DNA of 64,000 nt from Pogostemon cablin (GCA_023678885.1 CM042979.1:21753513-21817512), one strand, 5' to 3'. Positions 10,865-22,921 are shown, counted from the stretch's first letter. Program-made: numbers and translations. The notes: generated by a model from the letters alone, not told the origin.

Positions 10865-12904
10865 CTTCAGAGGATTCATCTTGGCTGAAGAATTCTTCTT
10901 CATAGATGCTCTCGTCTGAGGGTATATCTTTAAACTGATTTACATGTACCAGATCTTGAAAGTAAACAGCTTCCTCCATTTCTGGAGTTGTTTCGAACTG
11001 TCGCACTCTCTGCTTTTGATTTCCTGGGCAATCTAGTGAGATATGCCCTCTGGCTCTACACGTGTAGCAGTTACAATCCTTGAATATTCTGTTGGCTCAT
11101 GTGGGTGTTTTTCAGAACGTCTTTCTTGTGTGAGTTCTTCCTGTACTCCTCTGGTTTGATCCTGAGAAAGAGGCTTGACGTTTTGAACTCTATCTTGTTG
11201 GTCCAGACCTTTGCCCTGTTTTATAGCTTCGGGCCTTTGTTTAGACCAAAAGGATTTCGATCTTCTGGACCTCCATCCTCTACTCCTTTGAGTGTAAGGA
11301 TGATGTTTCTTCATCCTTTTCTACTTCCTTGAACTTCTTCCAATGATGGTTGGAAGATCGTTACACTCGCAGCATAAGGGTACTGTCTTGTTGATTTACA
11401 TTAATCTCTTGTAGATTTTGTGTAGTGATGCTTGATGACACCACTCCGCAATCTTGGCCATGAGGAAAGATATCCTCCTTGCTATTGAATCCAGCTTGCA
11501 TGGTTCATGTTCTTTTATCAACATTTCTCTCCATGGGCTTGGAATCTTGGCAAAGAACAAGTGGAATACTTCCTCCTCCTTGATCTTCAATTTCCATCTA
11601 TACTCTGTGAAGAGCTTGATGTACTCATCTACGTGACAGATGTCAAGTAGCTCTAGGTTGTATAGGGCATTCCTATACTTCTTCTTCTTTTCTTCTTCCA
11701 TTCCTTCGAAGTAACCTACTCCGATGAAATGGATTTTGAAGATCTTAGCCATACGATCTATAATATTGCCAAGGTCTTCTCCTTCCATGGCCTCCTTTTT
11801 GACCTCGTCTGAGAGTACCTCCCAGGTGCACTTTACTGATCATTCTAGGCTCATAGTTAGAAAAATTATGAACCTTTCTTTATCCAGCTCAAGTGCACCT
11901 CCTGCAATCTTCATTGGATTTGTCCACTCGTCGATCAAGGTCTCTGTGTTCTTGAAGTCTAGTGTATCGAGTTTTAGGATCAACCCGTTTGGATTTATCG
12001 GTTCAAGGTGAGACCAACCATATGGGGTGTTGTGTAGATTAGATCCTCAAACTCGGCTTGCTCTTATTGACAGTCTAATCGCCTTCATCTTGAAATTTCC
12101 TTGGTTTTAGAATGTCTCTTCTTATCTTACTTCATGAACTTCATGTGATCCAGAAGTTCCTTCATTTTTGGCTCAGATCATGTTGTATCTGAGGAGCCTG
12201 AGACTGCTTGTTGAGAGTTTGAAGTTTCTCCAACATTCATCTTTAGATCTACGATAGTTAGTCCTTGGAAGGACTCATATAGATCTTGTAGATCCTTAAG
12301 ATTCGCTCTTTCTATCCGAGATGTGGATTCTCCTCGAAGAATAGCGATCATCTTCTCACTTTCTGTCTTTGGCCTTGTGACCTCTGTTGTTTTTCCCTTT
12401 TGTGTAAAAGGGGTTCTATTACAAAGGTTGGTGGTAACCTTCCTCCTGGCCTTCTCCCCATCACCTTGGTTTCCAGGGACTCTACTTACTTTATCAACTT
12501 CTTGATGAGGTCAAGTATTTGTTTTGCAATGTCTCTACCTTATCCATCTTGAGGCTGATCTCAAATATCGTTTTGGATATGTTTTGGCAATATTCTTCAA
12601 AGAATTTTGACCATCATGAAAAGTGATAGGGCTTGCAGATCTCTCTTGGACCTTAATTTGGTCGTCTTCTCCATTGTTCTATCTCGGGATACGTCCGTGG
12701 ATCTCAGTGAAACTGTGGATTTCCACTATGTTTCTTGACACCTCCTTGGAGTATCTTATCTTGTTCTGATGAGTTTCCTCCAGGCGTTCTTCCTTGGTGT
12801 AGTTGGCATGAGCCCCTACTCGTTTCCATCCTCGTTCGAGACCATTTCAGAATCTATTGTTGGCCTCAACTTCTTTTCCGTTTGTTGTCTATACAAAATA
12901 TTAT
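10851..12904 (-). pseudogene. Pararetroviral coat-protein ORF with zinc knuckle (ORF1)
   Basis: Open stretches from about 12880 to 10851 on the minus strand, interrupted by several stops (one near 11840). The core (12030-11400) includes LDTLDFKNTETLIDEW and a Trp/helix-rich region similar in style to caulimovirid coat proteins. It is followed by a basic Arg/Lys/Ser/Gln tract (11314-11110) and a CCHC knuckle, CYTCRARGHISLDC (11069-11029), then an acidic Glu/Asp/Ser tail ending at TGA 10853-10851. The N-terminal third includes a helical, Leu-rich stretch. Order core, basic tract, knuckle matches coat proteins of the family. Its position upstream of the movement domain is unusual. Confidence 0.72.
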
Positions 12905-15037
12905 AGTAGAATGAAAACCAAGATTCTTTTCTAGTCATCTATTTTGGAAAAGTAAATATGTTTTCTTTTAATTAACAATAAGCGAAATAAACCATTCAAA
13001 AATACCAAAAATCAAGTAAATAAATACAACGATCAAACACTTCGAATTTAAATTTTATATTGATTCCCTCAAAAACAGCATAAAATAAATTCACCGATAT
13101 CTCAAGCACCGTGAATTTGCATGCCACGTTAGTATTGACGTATACAAACCCTAACATTTGCAAGAGAAGGCTTTATCCATTAATTCCAAAAGCCAATTTA
13201 ATCTTATGATACCATAATTAATAATCGGTTGTACTTTAGCCATGCAGAATAATAGCAGTGACTCCGTTGGGGAGGATACATATTAATTGCACCTAAGTGT
13301 GTACCATTATTTGATACTAAGTACGTTACTCAAGCTTGTGTGCCTTACAGTTGGAGAAGTCCACACGCGCTCAGATAATTTTCTATAATCATCAATTATA
13401 AGTATGTTCCAGTGATCCGCAAATAAACTCATCCGTTGGGGAGGAAGACACTATAGTCGATTCATAAGTTAATGTTCATCACATTACAAACAATAATTAT
13501 TTAAAGAAACTTGTTCCAGTGATCCACAAATAAAACTCATCCGTTGGGGAGGAAGACACTATAGCCAACTCATAAGCTTATTTGCATCACATAACAAATC
13601 AATAATGGAGGCTGCAGGATTTATTTATCAATCCCCTCCCACTTAGTTATTTAACATGAGGGTTTTTACATGCATACAATATACCATATATAATACGCAA
13701 CTTAGCATGCTACTATTTAAAGCAGTAAATCAAATAGCACATGCATCCAAATATATAACAATAATGGGCATATAAATCAATTATGGAAATTATATATGAG
13801 AAAATAAATCGCCAAAAAATAGGCTATCTTGATCAACACTCCAGCGATTAAATCGATGACTTACGCAAGAAGCATAAGTTCTTGTGCCCTAAGTCATCTC
13901 ACACATGGACCTACAGCAATTGAAAACCATCGCGTGTAGCGGCATCGCTTCAGCCATGCAATTGTCCACCAGCAACATGATTCGTACCAGCCCAACCGAA
14001 TTCCTGTCGGCAACAAGATCCGCACTAGCCCAGCAGAACTCCCACCGACAACACAATCCGCACCAGTCCAACAAAACTCCCTCCGGCAGAATGATCTGCA
14101 CCAGCCCAGCTGAATTCCCACTGGCAATATGATTCGTAGCACTGGGGCCATCCTTTCTTGTCATACTGTCTGCTTCTAGCCAGGTACATGTCTATTCGTG
14201 TCATGCCATCACCGGAGGGACCAAAGCCCCTGCCTTGACACACGCCAACAGAATCGCCCCAGCCATCAGAGACCCGCCCCAGCCATCTGCAAATTGGACA
14301 CAACCATCAGTAGACTCGACCAAAAATGCCTGTGACCGCTTGGACTCAGACCGCTTGGAAAATGCCCAGACCCATCGGAACCTCTATCAGACCCACCCCA
14401 GCCATCTGCAGACTGGGCCTAGCCATCACTAGATTGGGCCCAGCTATCACCAGACCCAACCAAAAATGCTTGTGACTTGTCATACCGTTGTATATGCTTG
14501 CTTCCAACGTCGTTTGTTATGATCTCGCTGTCATCGGGATCTTTCTGCCACCATGTTGTCATGTAAAACTGCCCAGCAACTGTCCAGCCGTGCATGCCAA
14601 TGGCGCCGCATCATCGCTAGGTTCACCAACAGCCTAACGATTTAGTAGAACCTAGAACTTCTATGCCATAGCAACTGCCGATCACATGCAGCTCATCCCC
14701 TTCTCTGGTCAATGCTGTGAAGATCCATTGTGTGGGTTCAACCAAATCCTAGTGTGTGTGGAAACGTGCCATTGGTTCATGGTGAGACCTTTTCGACAAA
14801 CAGTGGTCATGCAGCAATCACATCCCATTGCAGCCACCATCGTTCATCAACAATCGATGCATCATCGTGAATCACCATTCATCGGTCAATAAAAAATCAT
14901 CGTGTACGAGATTTGGGGTTTTCATGAATTACACGTAATACAAAAACCCTAATCCTAATGCGATCCTTATTCGTAAAAAAAGAATATATTTCACATAGAT
15001 CCTAGCCTAACGTGTCACGTTTAGCCATGGAACCTAT
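12905..15037 (-). mobile_element. Copia copy A: 5' leader, truncated before gag
   Basis: On the minus strand this lies just downstream of a tRNA-Met primer site. It matches, block by block, the leader of the full-length copy C (37385-41200), including the reiterated CCGTTGGGGAGG motifs at 13267, 13435 and 13543. The middle (13860-14900) is GC-richer. Homology to copy C runs to about 12905 (AGTAGAATGAAAACCAAG versus AGTAAAATTAAAACCAAG) at the start of gag, then switches abruptly to pararetroviral DNA. Open frames at 13889-14432 are leader composition, not genes. Confidence 0.75.
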
Positions 15038-15049
15038 GCTCTGATACCA
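15038..15049 (-). other. Primer-binding site, tRNA-Met type (Copia copy A)
   Basis: The minus strand reads TGGTATCAGAGC, complementary to the 3' end of initiator tRNA-Met, two bases inside the LTR. This fixes the element orientation as minus. Confidence 0.9.
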
Positions 15050-15051
15050 AT

Positions 15052-16194
15052 TGTTAGCGTTTGATCATTTGGTTAATGTGTACCATTAGGGTTTCATGCA
15101 ATAATACTGCAGCGAAAGCATAAGAGTAGAATTGTATTACCTTTCACCAGGGTTTGATGTAGAGGTTGAACAGCAGCAAGAAAAAACGACCTTCCGATCT
15201 TCTGTTGTATTCCTAAGCCATGTCTTGATGTTGTGTGGGCAACGATCTACAAGACGATCTCAATCTGCAGTCAATCTTGCTTGCTTATGGTTTTAGGTGT
15301 GTTTCATAAGATAACTGGACTACTGAGATTTGCTATTTATAGGCTACAACAGGGACCAGGAGGAGAAATTAGGGTTGGGCCTCCCATTGAGCTTAAGCAT
15401 CCAAGTTTAGCCCAAAACTTATACTTAAGTCGAATAATAATAAATCAGTCCACTAAAGAAATATTATTGCACTGCCAACCTAATCCCAAATTACGTTATG
15501 GGCTCTTTCTTATTATGAGCCAGTTAATCTCCCCGTGTTTAAGATTCAATGTCCATTAATTAATTAAGTTACTGACAACTCCATTAATTAATATATTTAC
15601 CGAGAGTAGTATCACTCAACCTTATTATCATGCCAGAATAAATCCACCTATAGGGTTTACATGATAATTATTATGAGCTCCTCATGGGGACATCATCAAC
15701 TAATTCCGTTATGATACAGTTTCCTTCTATAATCAACAACATACCATAGAGATAGCACAATCTCCCAACTCACCAAGCTTATTGATTTATTATTTAAATC
15801 TCACCCATTAATGAATCAAAGAAATAAATACTGGCTTACGTGTCGAGGTTATTGTATAGGAATTAAGAGTACGAACATCCATAATAACAGAGACCAAGTT
15901 CTATTATATAGTCAGTATAAATCAAACGATCTCACCGTAGTCCTACTAAATACACACAAAGTATAATAGTGTAATTCTATAGTGAAGACAGACTAATACC
16001 AAACCACACTACAACCACCCCGATAGATGGGGAGTCTATCTCGGTTGTGAGCATCTGTTTATACTTTAAAGTAAATGGACTTTTGTATCAATTCATAAAC
16101 AATTATGCAAACGTTTGATCACATGATTCTCATTTCAAATATTGTCAAAATATTATTCATAAAAAAAGTTAGACTTTTAGTATACAATCCAACA
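15052..16194 (-). repeat. Copia copy A 5' LTR
   Basis: It begins TGTTAG and ends CCAACA on the plus strand, adjoining the primer site at its lower end. It is homologous to LTRs at 16998, 33029, 39184, 41235 and 53495, sharing for example AGCCCAAAACTTATACTTAAG and the terminal TAGACTTTTAGTATA. The partner LTR is missing. Confidence 0.9.
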
Positions 16195-16635
16195 ATGAGA
16201 GTTGACATTTCAGAGTAAATGATGAGGAAGTTGTGTTCCCTTTAAGAGAGGCCATGAGGTATCCATGGGAAGGAGGATTGTAAAAGAATTGAAGTGAATG
16301 AAGATCTTGTACGCTGGATTTATGGTAAAAAAATATACTGTTACTATTTTAGGTTGATTAATATCGAGATTAATATTGTTTAATTAATGTGCGGAAGCAT
16401 GTTGTGCCTAATATGGTCATAATAGACTATTTCTATTTTAAAACTGAAGAAACTATTGAAAATCCAAGTCAAAACGAGTGTATAAAGAAGCATGTATCAC
16501 ATTTTAAAAGGATAAGGGTATTTATGTCCAAAAAGTATCAAATTGGTAGATTCGATAAGAAAGTTGTTTATAGTCCGTAACGATTTTTTACTTAAAAATA
16601 GGGGCAATTTATTAATTCTCCCTAATTAATATGTA
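16195..16635. other. Spacer, no recognised gene
   Basis: AT-rich. A 63-codon frame at 16389-16580 (+) matches no family I know. Confidence 0.4.
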
Positions 16636-16755
16636 CTCCCTCCGTCCCATCTTATTTACGTAAAATTTTTGCATGGGAATTAAGGAATATAGTATTTTAA
16701 TGTATATTGAGTTGAGAGATATATATTTTAATGTGGTTACGTTTTTTTTTTACAC
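16636..16755. mobile_element. Stowaway-like MITE fragment
   Basis: A left terminus CTCCCTCCGTCCC follows a TA at 16634-16635. The interior matches the MITE at 43502 (shared GGAATATAGTATTTTAATG). No right terminus was found, so it is truncated. Confidence 0.65.
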
Positions 16756-16782
16756 GAAGATTAAGGAATTACAAAGACTTGT

Positions 16783-16997
16783 GTGAGACCGTCTCACGTA
16801 AGCCCTTACATGAGACGGATAAAAAGTGATAATATCATTATTACTTTCGCTATAAAATGTTATCACTTGTTTTTATATTATAAATTGTTCATGAAATAGT
16901 TCACTGCAGTATTATCACTTTTCATCAATTGAGTATCACTTTTCGTTAATGATGATATAACATTTTATCCATCTCACAGGACAGCTTACGTGAGATG
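16783..16997. mobile_element. Short MITE with palindromic GTGAGACCGTCTCAC end
   Basis: The left end is the 15-bp palindrome GTGAGACCGTCTCAC followed by GTAAG, then AGACGGATAAAAAGTGATAA. The right end has TTATCC, CTCAC and CTTACGTGAGA in inverted order. The interior contains TATCACTTTT units as in the larger relatives at 20235-21484 and 31600-32374. The Copia LTR at 16998 begins at its right end. Confidence 0.55.
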
Positions 16998-18021
16998 TGT
17001 TGGCGTTTGATTATTTGGTTAACGTGAACCGTTAGGATTCCATATGATTCTATATCAGCGAAAGCAAGAACATAAAATCATATTACCTTTCACCAGGGTA
17101 TGTAGAAGAAGAAGAAGAATTCTCGCCTGCAGCATGCGCAGCCTCACAATTTTGGGCATAACTTCCTCATCCGATCTCTGATTTGAGTGATCTTTGCGCC
17201 AAAATGATCATCTATTTCGTGGCTTCCAACGGTGTATGATACGTCTAGTTTTGAGTTTCACACGAATTCAGAAAACTCGTGGAAGTTGACAATCAGGTTG
17301 CTGAAAAATAATCTCTTGATCTTCTGCTGTATTCCCAAGTCCAATCTTGACGTCGTGTCGACGATGATTTTCAAGATCCTCTCAATCTGCTGTTCTCTCT
17401 CCCTACTCATGGTTAGGCATGTATTCTTAGGGTTTTCGGACAGTTGAGATGACTTATATATGGGCTAAAATAGGGACAAGGAGGTGAAATTAGAGTTGGG
17501 CCTCCATTTGGCTTAAGTATCCAAGTTTAGCCCAAAACTTATACTTAAGTACAATAATAATAATATATTCCACTAAAATATTATTACTGCACTGCCGCTC
17601 TAATCCTATAATTACGTTATAGGCTCCTTCTTATTATGAGCCCAACAATCTCCCCATATTTAAGATATACAATGCCCATTAATTAATTAAGTTACATACA
17701 ACTCTGTTAATTAATATCTCATCCGAGAGTAGTACCACTCAACCTCATTATCATGCCGGAATAAATCCACTTGCAGGGTTTACATGATAATCCTTATGAG
17801 ATCCTAAAGAGGACATCATCAACCTATTTAATAGGACACAGATTCCTTCTACAATCAACAACACACCATAGAGGCAGCACTATTTCCTAATTCACCGAGT
17901 TTGTTAATTTAATTACATGTAAATCTCATCCATTGATGAATCAAAGAAATACATATTGACTTACGTGTCGAGGTTATTGTATAGGGATTAAGAGCATGAA
18001 CATCCATAATAACTGAGATCA
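16998..18021 (-). repeat. Copia copy B 3' LTR, truncated
   Basis: It starts TGTTGGCGTTTG and follows the family LTR to about 18020, then switches inside the LTR to integrase coding sequence with a few bases of shared sequence (ATCAA). About 180 bp of the LTR, plus RT and RNase H, are lost in one deletion. Confidence 0.83.
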
Positions 18022-18763
18022 ATTGTTTGAGACTAGGCTTTCGATTGGTCCACAATTCGATGGGTGTGGAAGCTACTGATTTAGAAGGTACTAAATTCAG
18101 GATGTAAGCTACTGTATCTAAGGCATATCTCCAAAATGAGCTTGGTAATTTCAAATAACTCATCATTGATCTTACTATTTCCATAAGAGTCATATTCCTT
18201 CTTTCCGCTACACCATATTGCTAGGGTGTGCCCAGTGCAAATAATTGGGATTCAATCCCTTTCTCCGATAAATAATTCTTAAACTCTCCCAAGAGGTATT
18301 CGCCACCACGATCTGATCGTAGTGTCTTGATATATTTTCTAAGTTGCTTTTCCACATCAGCCTTGTACTCTTTGAATTTATCAAATCACTCAAACTTGCA
18401 GTGCATCAAATAAATATATCCGTATCTAGAATAATCATCAATGAAAGTGACGAAATATTCATAACCCCCTCTTGCCTGGACAAACATAGGACAACATAAA
18501 TTAGAATGAACCAATTCCAACAGATCCTTGGCTCTATACCCCTTTGCCTTAAATGGCCTTTTGGTCATTTTTCCTTCCAAGCAGAATTCACAAGTTGGAT
18601 AATTTTCCACTACTAATGAACTAAGAGGTCCATCAGCTATCAACCTTTGAATCCTACTCAAGTTAATATGACCCAGTCTTAGATGCCAAAGATATGTTTG
18701 GTTCATTTTCGAAGCCTCTTTTCTCTTATTAGTAGATGTATTATTCAATTCAATTTGTTGCAC
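18022..18763 (-). pseudogene. Copia copy B GAG-pre-integrase and integrase core (partial)
   Basis: Minus-strand frames show the zinc-binding pre-integrase block LWHLRLGHINLSRIQRL with CEFCLEGKM, then the integrase core FVTFIDDYSRYGYIYL, and after frameshifts LPSSFWRYALDTVAYILN and STPIELW. The first catalytic Asp of Copia integrases (HTD/HSD context) is replaced: the sequence reads VHSNLCCPM. The frame is broken at about 18390 and 18200 and ends at the deletion junction. It is non-functional. Confidence 0.85.
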
Positions 18764-18837
18764 TGTGGGAGAAATTGGATTAAGAGTATATTAATTATCT
18801 ATCAATACACCATCACAGATAATAATTCTATTTTTCC

Positions 18838-19490
18838 TTATAACAACCTTGTCATTAAAAGAAACAGAATATCCATCCAAAAAAAATTAGAAACCGAAAC
18901 TAAATTCTTTCTAAAATGAGGTACATAAAGATAATTCCTCAAAACAAGAGTTTTATTCTTATTGAAAAATAAATAGACGTCTCCCACTGCAACAGCCGCT
19001 ACTCTTGTTGCATTCCCCATGAGTATGGTAATCTCGCCATCACTAAGCTGTCGGGTTTGGTGGAACCCCTGCAAAGAATTGCAGACATGGGCAGTGGCTC
19101 TCGTATCTACACACCAAGTGTCAGCAGATACAGCCGCTAAATACGATTCAACAACCAGTATATAAGACTTACTATTCCTGTTCCACTTCGAAAGAGGGCA
19201 GTCAGCCTTGTAGTGTCCCGACTGCTTGCATTTGAAGCACTTGTGCCTTTAGACTTCTTGACTGCACCAGCCTTTGCTTTCACTTAGTTCGTTGGTGCTG
19301 AATTTCCTTGCTTCTTCTTATTCCTACCATCTTTCGACCTAGGATGAGCAGCATTTTCAACAACATGAACCTGAGGTGCTCTACAAAACAGTTCTTCCGC
19401 CGCTACAAGTTTTGTCAGAAGTTCCGCCAACGTGTACAAATGTTTGTTTATACCGTAGTTCAGGCGAAACTGCTCAAAACTCCTAGGCAA
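18838..19490 (-). pseudogene. Copia copy B zinc knuckle and protease
   Basis: The minus strand carries a CCHC knuckle CFKCKQSGHYKADC (about 19245-19195) that packages RNA, then the protease active site as WCVDTRATAHVCN (19116-19080), where the family has DTGA: the catalytic Gly is Arg. Downstream, LYVPHFRKNLVSVSNF is the usual end of the protease domain. Several frame changes separate the parts. Confidence 0.85.
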
Positions 19491-19493
19491 GCT

Positions 19494-19898
19494 TTAGAGT
19501 ATGATATCGACTTGGGTTTCCCCATCGATTTCAGCTCCAAGAACTTCCAACTCATTGAGTTGGCCCATCATCCTAAGGACATGCTCCCTTACGGAAGTGC
19601 CCTCAGTCATTTTGGTGTTCATCAGTACAGACATGCCCTTTGACCTAGAAGAACGACTCTGGTGCCCGAAGAGTTCCATAAGATTATGCATCATATCATA
19701 GTCGGTATTCATAGCTTGATACTGAGTTTGAAGCACATTTGACATAGAAGCCAAAATATAGCACTTAGCCATCCTATCAGCTTTGACCCACCTATTATAA
19801 GCAACTCTTTGCTCTTCGGTAGAGGCATTAGTAGGTTCCGGAGGACATTCCTCAGTGAGTACAAAGATATAATCTTCAGCAGTTAAAACAATGTCCAT
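19494..19898 (-). pseudogene. Copia copy B Gag (UBN2/retrotran_gag family), N-terminal part
   Basis: A 134-codon open frame from MDIVLTAEDYIFVL at 19898. Blocks typical of plant Ty1-Copia Gag are visible: YNRWVKADRMAKCYILASM, LMELFGHQSR and MTEGTSVREHVLRMMGQLNEL. It ends in a stop where normal Gag continues; the next part (19490-19284) lies in another frame. Gag would form the virus-like particle. Confidence 0.87.
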
Positions 19899-19989
19899 GT
19901 TTCATTTCTAGTCAATATAATTAGTGCCAGTAAGTTTGTGTTCTTTAAATATAATAGAAAGTGAGTTAAGTGCCATTTGAAAATCCTGA

Positions 19990-20240
19990 GAATCATAAAT
20001 AATAAACAGATCAAACACTTCGAATTTATCAATTTATATTGATTCCCTCAAAATAATATAAAATAAAATTCATCAATATCTCAAGCACCGTGAATTTGCA
20101 TGCCACATTAGGGTGAACGTATACAAACTCGAACATTTACAAGAGAAGGTTTTACCCATTAATTTCATCCGTCAACCTAACTTTATGACAAAATAATTAA
20201 TAGTCGGTTTCTTTTTAGCTATGTAAATAACAATGACCGT
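19990..20240 (-). repeat. Copia copy B leader remnant
   Basis: It matches the leader of copies A and C (GATCAAACACTTCGAATTT, ATTGATTCCCTCAAAA). It stops within CAATGAC at about 20237, where other copies continue to the CCGTTGGGG motif, and joins CCGTCTCAC of a palindromic-end MITE. The 5' LTR and primer site are lost. Confidence 0.7.
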
Positions 20241-21484
20241 CTCACATTTTAAAAAAGACTTGTTAATTTAATTAATTAATTTATTTATTAATAATATTAT
20301 TAATTGTTATACAATAATTTACTTAATTTTTTTTGCAATTTTTTTTGCGCATTCGTGAGTGTATTACTAGTTGTGATTAAGAGTAAATCTATTTAGGGGA
20401 AGCGCGCATTCGTTGTTGGCATAGTCAAACAATTGAACATTATCTTTAGTATTTCTTTAATAATTTTTTATTAATTATTAAATTATATTTTTTTAAAAAA
20501 ATTCATAATTAGGTATCACTTTTAATAATAAATGTTATCACTTCTTATTTATATTACAAATTGATCATAAAGTAAATATTGATTATCACTTTTATTGAAA
20601 AGGTCTCATTTTTTTATTGAAATTATTATAATTTTTATTTATTCACGAATGGTTCATAAAATTGTACAATTGGACGATTATCACTTTCATTGATTAAATA
20701 TCAATTTCTATTACAAATGTTATCACTTTTTATTTGTCCTACTAATTATTTGTAAATAGTAATTTAATTGGTCAGTTATCACTTTTCCTTGGTGTCACAT
20801 TTATTAAAAATATTTATCACCTTTTATTAATTCTATAAATTATTTGTGAAATTCACTTTTTATATTATTTATTTATCACTTTTTATTAAAGATGTTATCA
20901 CTTTTGTTTTTAAATATTATCACATTTTATTTATAGTACAAATTGTTATGAAATAGTTCACATAACCGTTATTACTTTTCAATAATTGGGTATCACTTTT
21001 CCTTATAAAGGTTATCACATCTTATTCTTGCCACGGAAGTCATTCGTAAGACGGACTCACATAAGTTTTTAACATTTCGAATTATTCATAACATAATTCA
21101 AATAAAATATTATCACTTTTATTTGATCAGTATTTTTTTATATTAAAAAATGTATTACTATTTTTAAAAAATATTATCACATTTTATAAATTTATAATAT
21201 TTAAATTAAAAATAAATATTAAATTGTTACATTTTCAAATAATAAAAATATAAATTTAAAAAAAAATGGCCTAATTAATTTTCCTTTCATAGTTAAGTTT
21301 ATATTTTCTAATTTGATATTAACCGAACAAAGCCCTTTAAATTTATTTAGACCTAATTAATTTTTCTCTATAATTAATTTTTCAATAATCTAATTTCATA
21401 ACAATCAAACATGCCCTTAAAAACTATTTAGTTGGGTTAATGAATGATCCGTCTCACATAAGAAGATCCGTGAGACGGTCTCAC
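20235..21484. mobile_element. AT-rich element with reiterated TATCACTTTT units and palindromic ends
   Basis: About 1.25 kb with at least ten occurrences of TTATCACTTTT or close variants in one orientation. It ends at GTGAGACGGTCTCAC (21470-21484), preceded by CGTCTCACATAAG. A related copy ends at 32374 with the same layout. No coding. It may be a MITE or non-autonomous DNA transposon, but target duplications were not resolved. Confidence 0.5.
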
Positions 21485-21588
21485 TCAAATATTTGCCTTT
21501 AATGTGTCTTTAATGTATAGCGGATAGTTATATTAGTATTGTAGGTGGATTCATAAAGATATTTTAATTTTTTTGTATGAGTCTCATC

Positions 21589-21631
<43 letters not shown>

Positions 21632-22379
21632 TAAGTATACTATATCAGAAACTTTTTCACTGACGTATCATCTCCATAGCGCTCCAAAGTGACCTGTAAT
21701 TTTCTCAATTTTTTATTTTTTAATATTTTTTTAATATTTTCCTTATTTACTTTTAATTAACTTCCTTATTTAATATTTTTTTTTGAAATAATATATTTCT
21801 TATTTTTAATAATAAATCTTAATTAGGTAATATATTTAAAAAAATTATTGAAATTAAGAACAAAATATTAATAAAAAAATATTTGTTTAATTATTTTTAT
21901 ATATATTAACAAATAAAAAAAAAGTATATAAATTAGAACAAAATTTTAATTAAAAACATATACTTAAATATTAATTAAAAATATTTTTTCCTTATACATG
22001 GCCGTACGCCCGTACCTCATCAATGATGAGCCCATGTCAAATAAGTCCAACACAAATATGTCTGACCCAAGTCAAACAAAGCCTGATTAAAGGTATAGCC
22101 TCCAAATTAATGTTATAAATCCTCCTTCACAGAAATCTTCAAGGATCAACGTTTAATCCTAGAAAAAATAACCATAAAATAATATTTTCTTTTAGAAAAA
22201 AAAACATATAAATATTTAATATTTTATTTATTTATTTGGGTATCATTGATTAATTACTAAATCTTTTAATGCAAATAAATTAATTAGCATAAAATTAAAT
22301 CATTAAAGGGAAAAAAGAATATTATGTGTAATATTCAGTCTCACCATACCTATAGATGAGACTTTTTGATTATTTATTC
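21485..22379. other. AT-rich spacer with (TA)n at 21594-21628
   Basis: No coding signal was recognised. It holds a short TA microsatellite. CATGGCCGT and following sequence near 21996 recur near 22897. Confidence 0.4.
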
Positions 22380-22740
22380 TAAACACACACATTCTATTCT
22401 CCAAGAGGAATAAGTGATTTTTTTCAAATTTCTTTAGAGAATTGATTTATAAAGGTATAAAAATATATTTCGATAGAACGAATAAGTAGAGATTCGATCT
22501 ACCTCTAAAAAATCGATTCAAGTATTATTCAAGAGATCGATTCAAGTATTCTTCAAGAGAAAGGAGATAGATTAAAGTATTCTTAAATCGATTTACCTCT
22601 TAAAAGTCGATTCAAGTATTCTTTAATATCTATCTCTAAAGTATCGATTCAAGTACTCTTCAAGTGAAAGAGGATCGATTCAAATATTCTTAAATCGATT
22701 TAGCTCTAAAGAATAAGAGGTTGAAAAACTAATTCAAATA
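22380..22740. repeat. Dispersed repeat with reiterated ATCGATTCAAGTATTCTT, copy 1
   Basis: It shares TTTCGATAGAACGAATAA, GTAGAGATTCGATCTACC and the preceding GAGGAAT block with 26060-26410. Both contain 4 or more variants of ATCGATTCAAGTATTCTT in loose tandem. No ORF. Confidence 0.65.
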
Positions 22741-22921
22741 GAGAATCAAATGCTTAAGTTCTTTAAGTTTTCTATCATTATTTGTCTAAAATTTAATATA
22801 TTTTGTATAACAAATAAAAAAAATGTATATAAAGTAGAACAAAATTTAAATTAAAAATATATATAAATATTAATTAAAATTATTCTTTTTTTATACATGG
22901 CCGTGAATCAAATAATTTATA

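Larger units (their letters stand above)
5840..12904 (-). mobile_element. Endogenous pararetrovirus (Caulimoviridae), near full-length, degenerate
   Basis: On the minus strand, in order: a coat-protein-like ORF with zinc knuckle (12904-10851), a 30K-superfamily movement domain (10864-10010), an aspartic protease (about 9650-9150), reverse transcriptase with YVDD (about 8850-8110), RNase H (about 8100-7700), an unknown downstream domain (7110-6691), then a promoter with TGACG repeats and TATA box and AATAAA signals (6147-5876). About 7 kb is the usual genome size of the family. No LTRs flank it, as expected for a virus integrated by non-homologous routes. Stops and frameshifts occur in every ORF, so it is an old, non-functional copy. 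Coat protein preceding movement protein, rather than following it, is atypical. The left edge lies somewhere near the poly(A) region; the right edge is fixed at about 12905 by its junction with Copia leader DNA. Confidence 0.87.

Noticed and set aside
13889..14432. Several open frames on both strands
   Set aside because: Same Copia leader composition effect in copy A; frames are not shared with copy C.
5840..16194. Idea that the pararetrovirus is a cargo inside a complete Copia element
   Set aside because: No Copia RT/RNase H or 3' LTR is found below 5840, so only a one-sided junction is supported.
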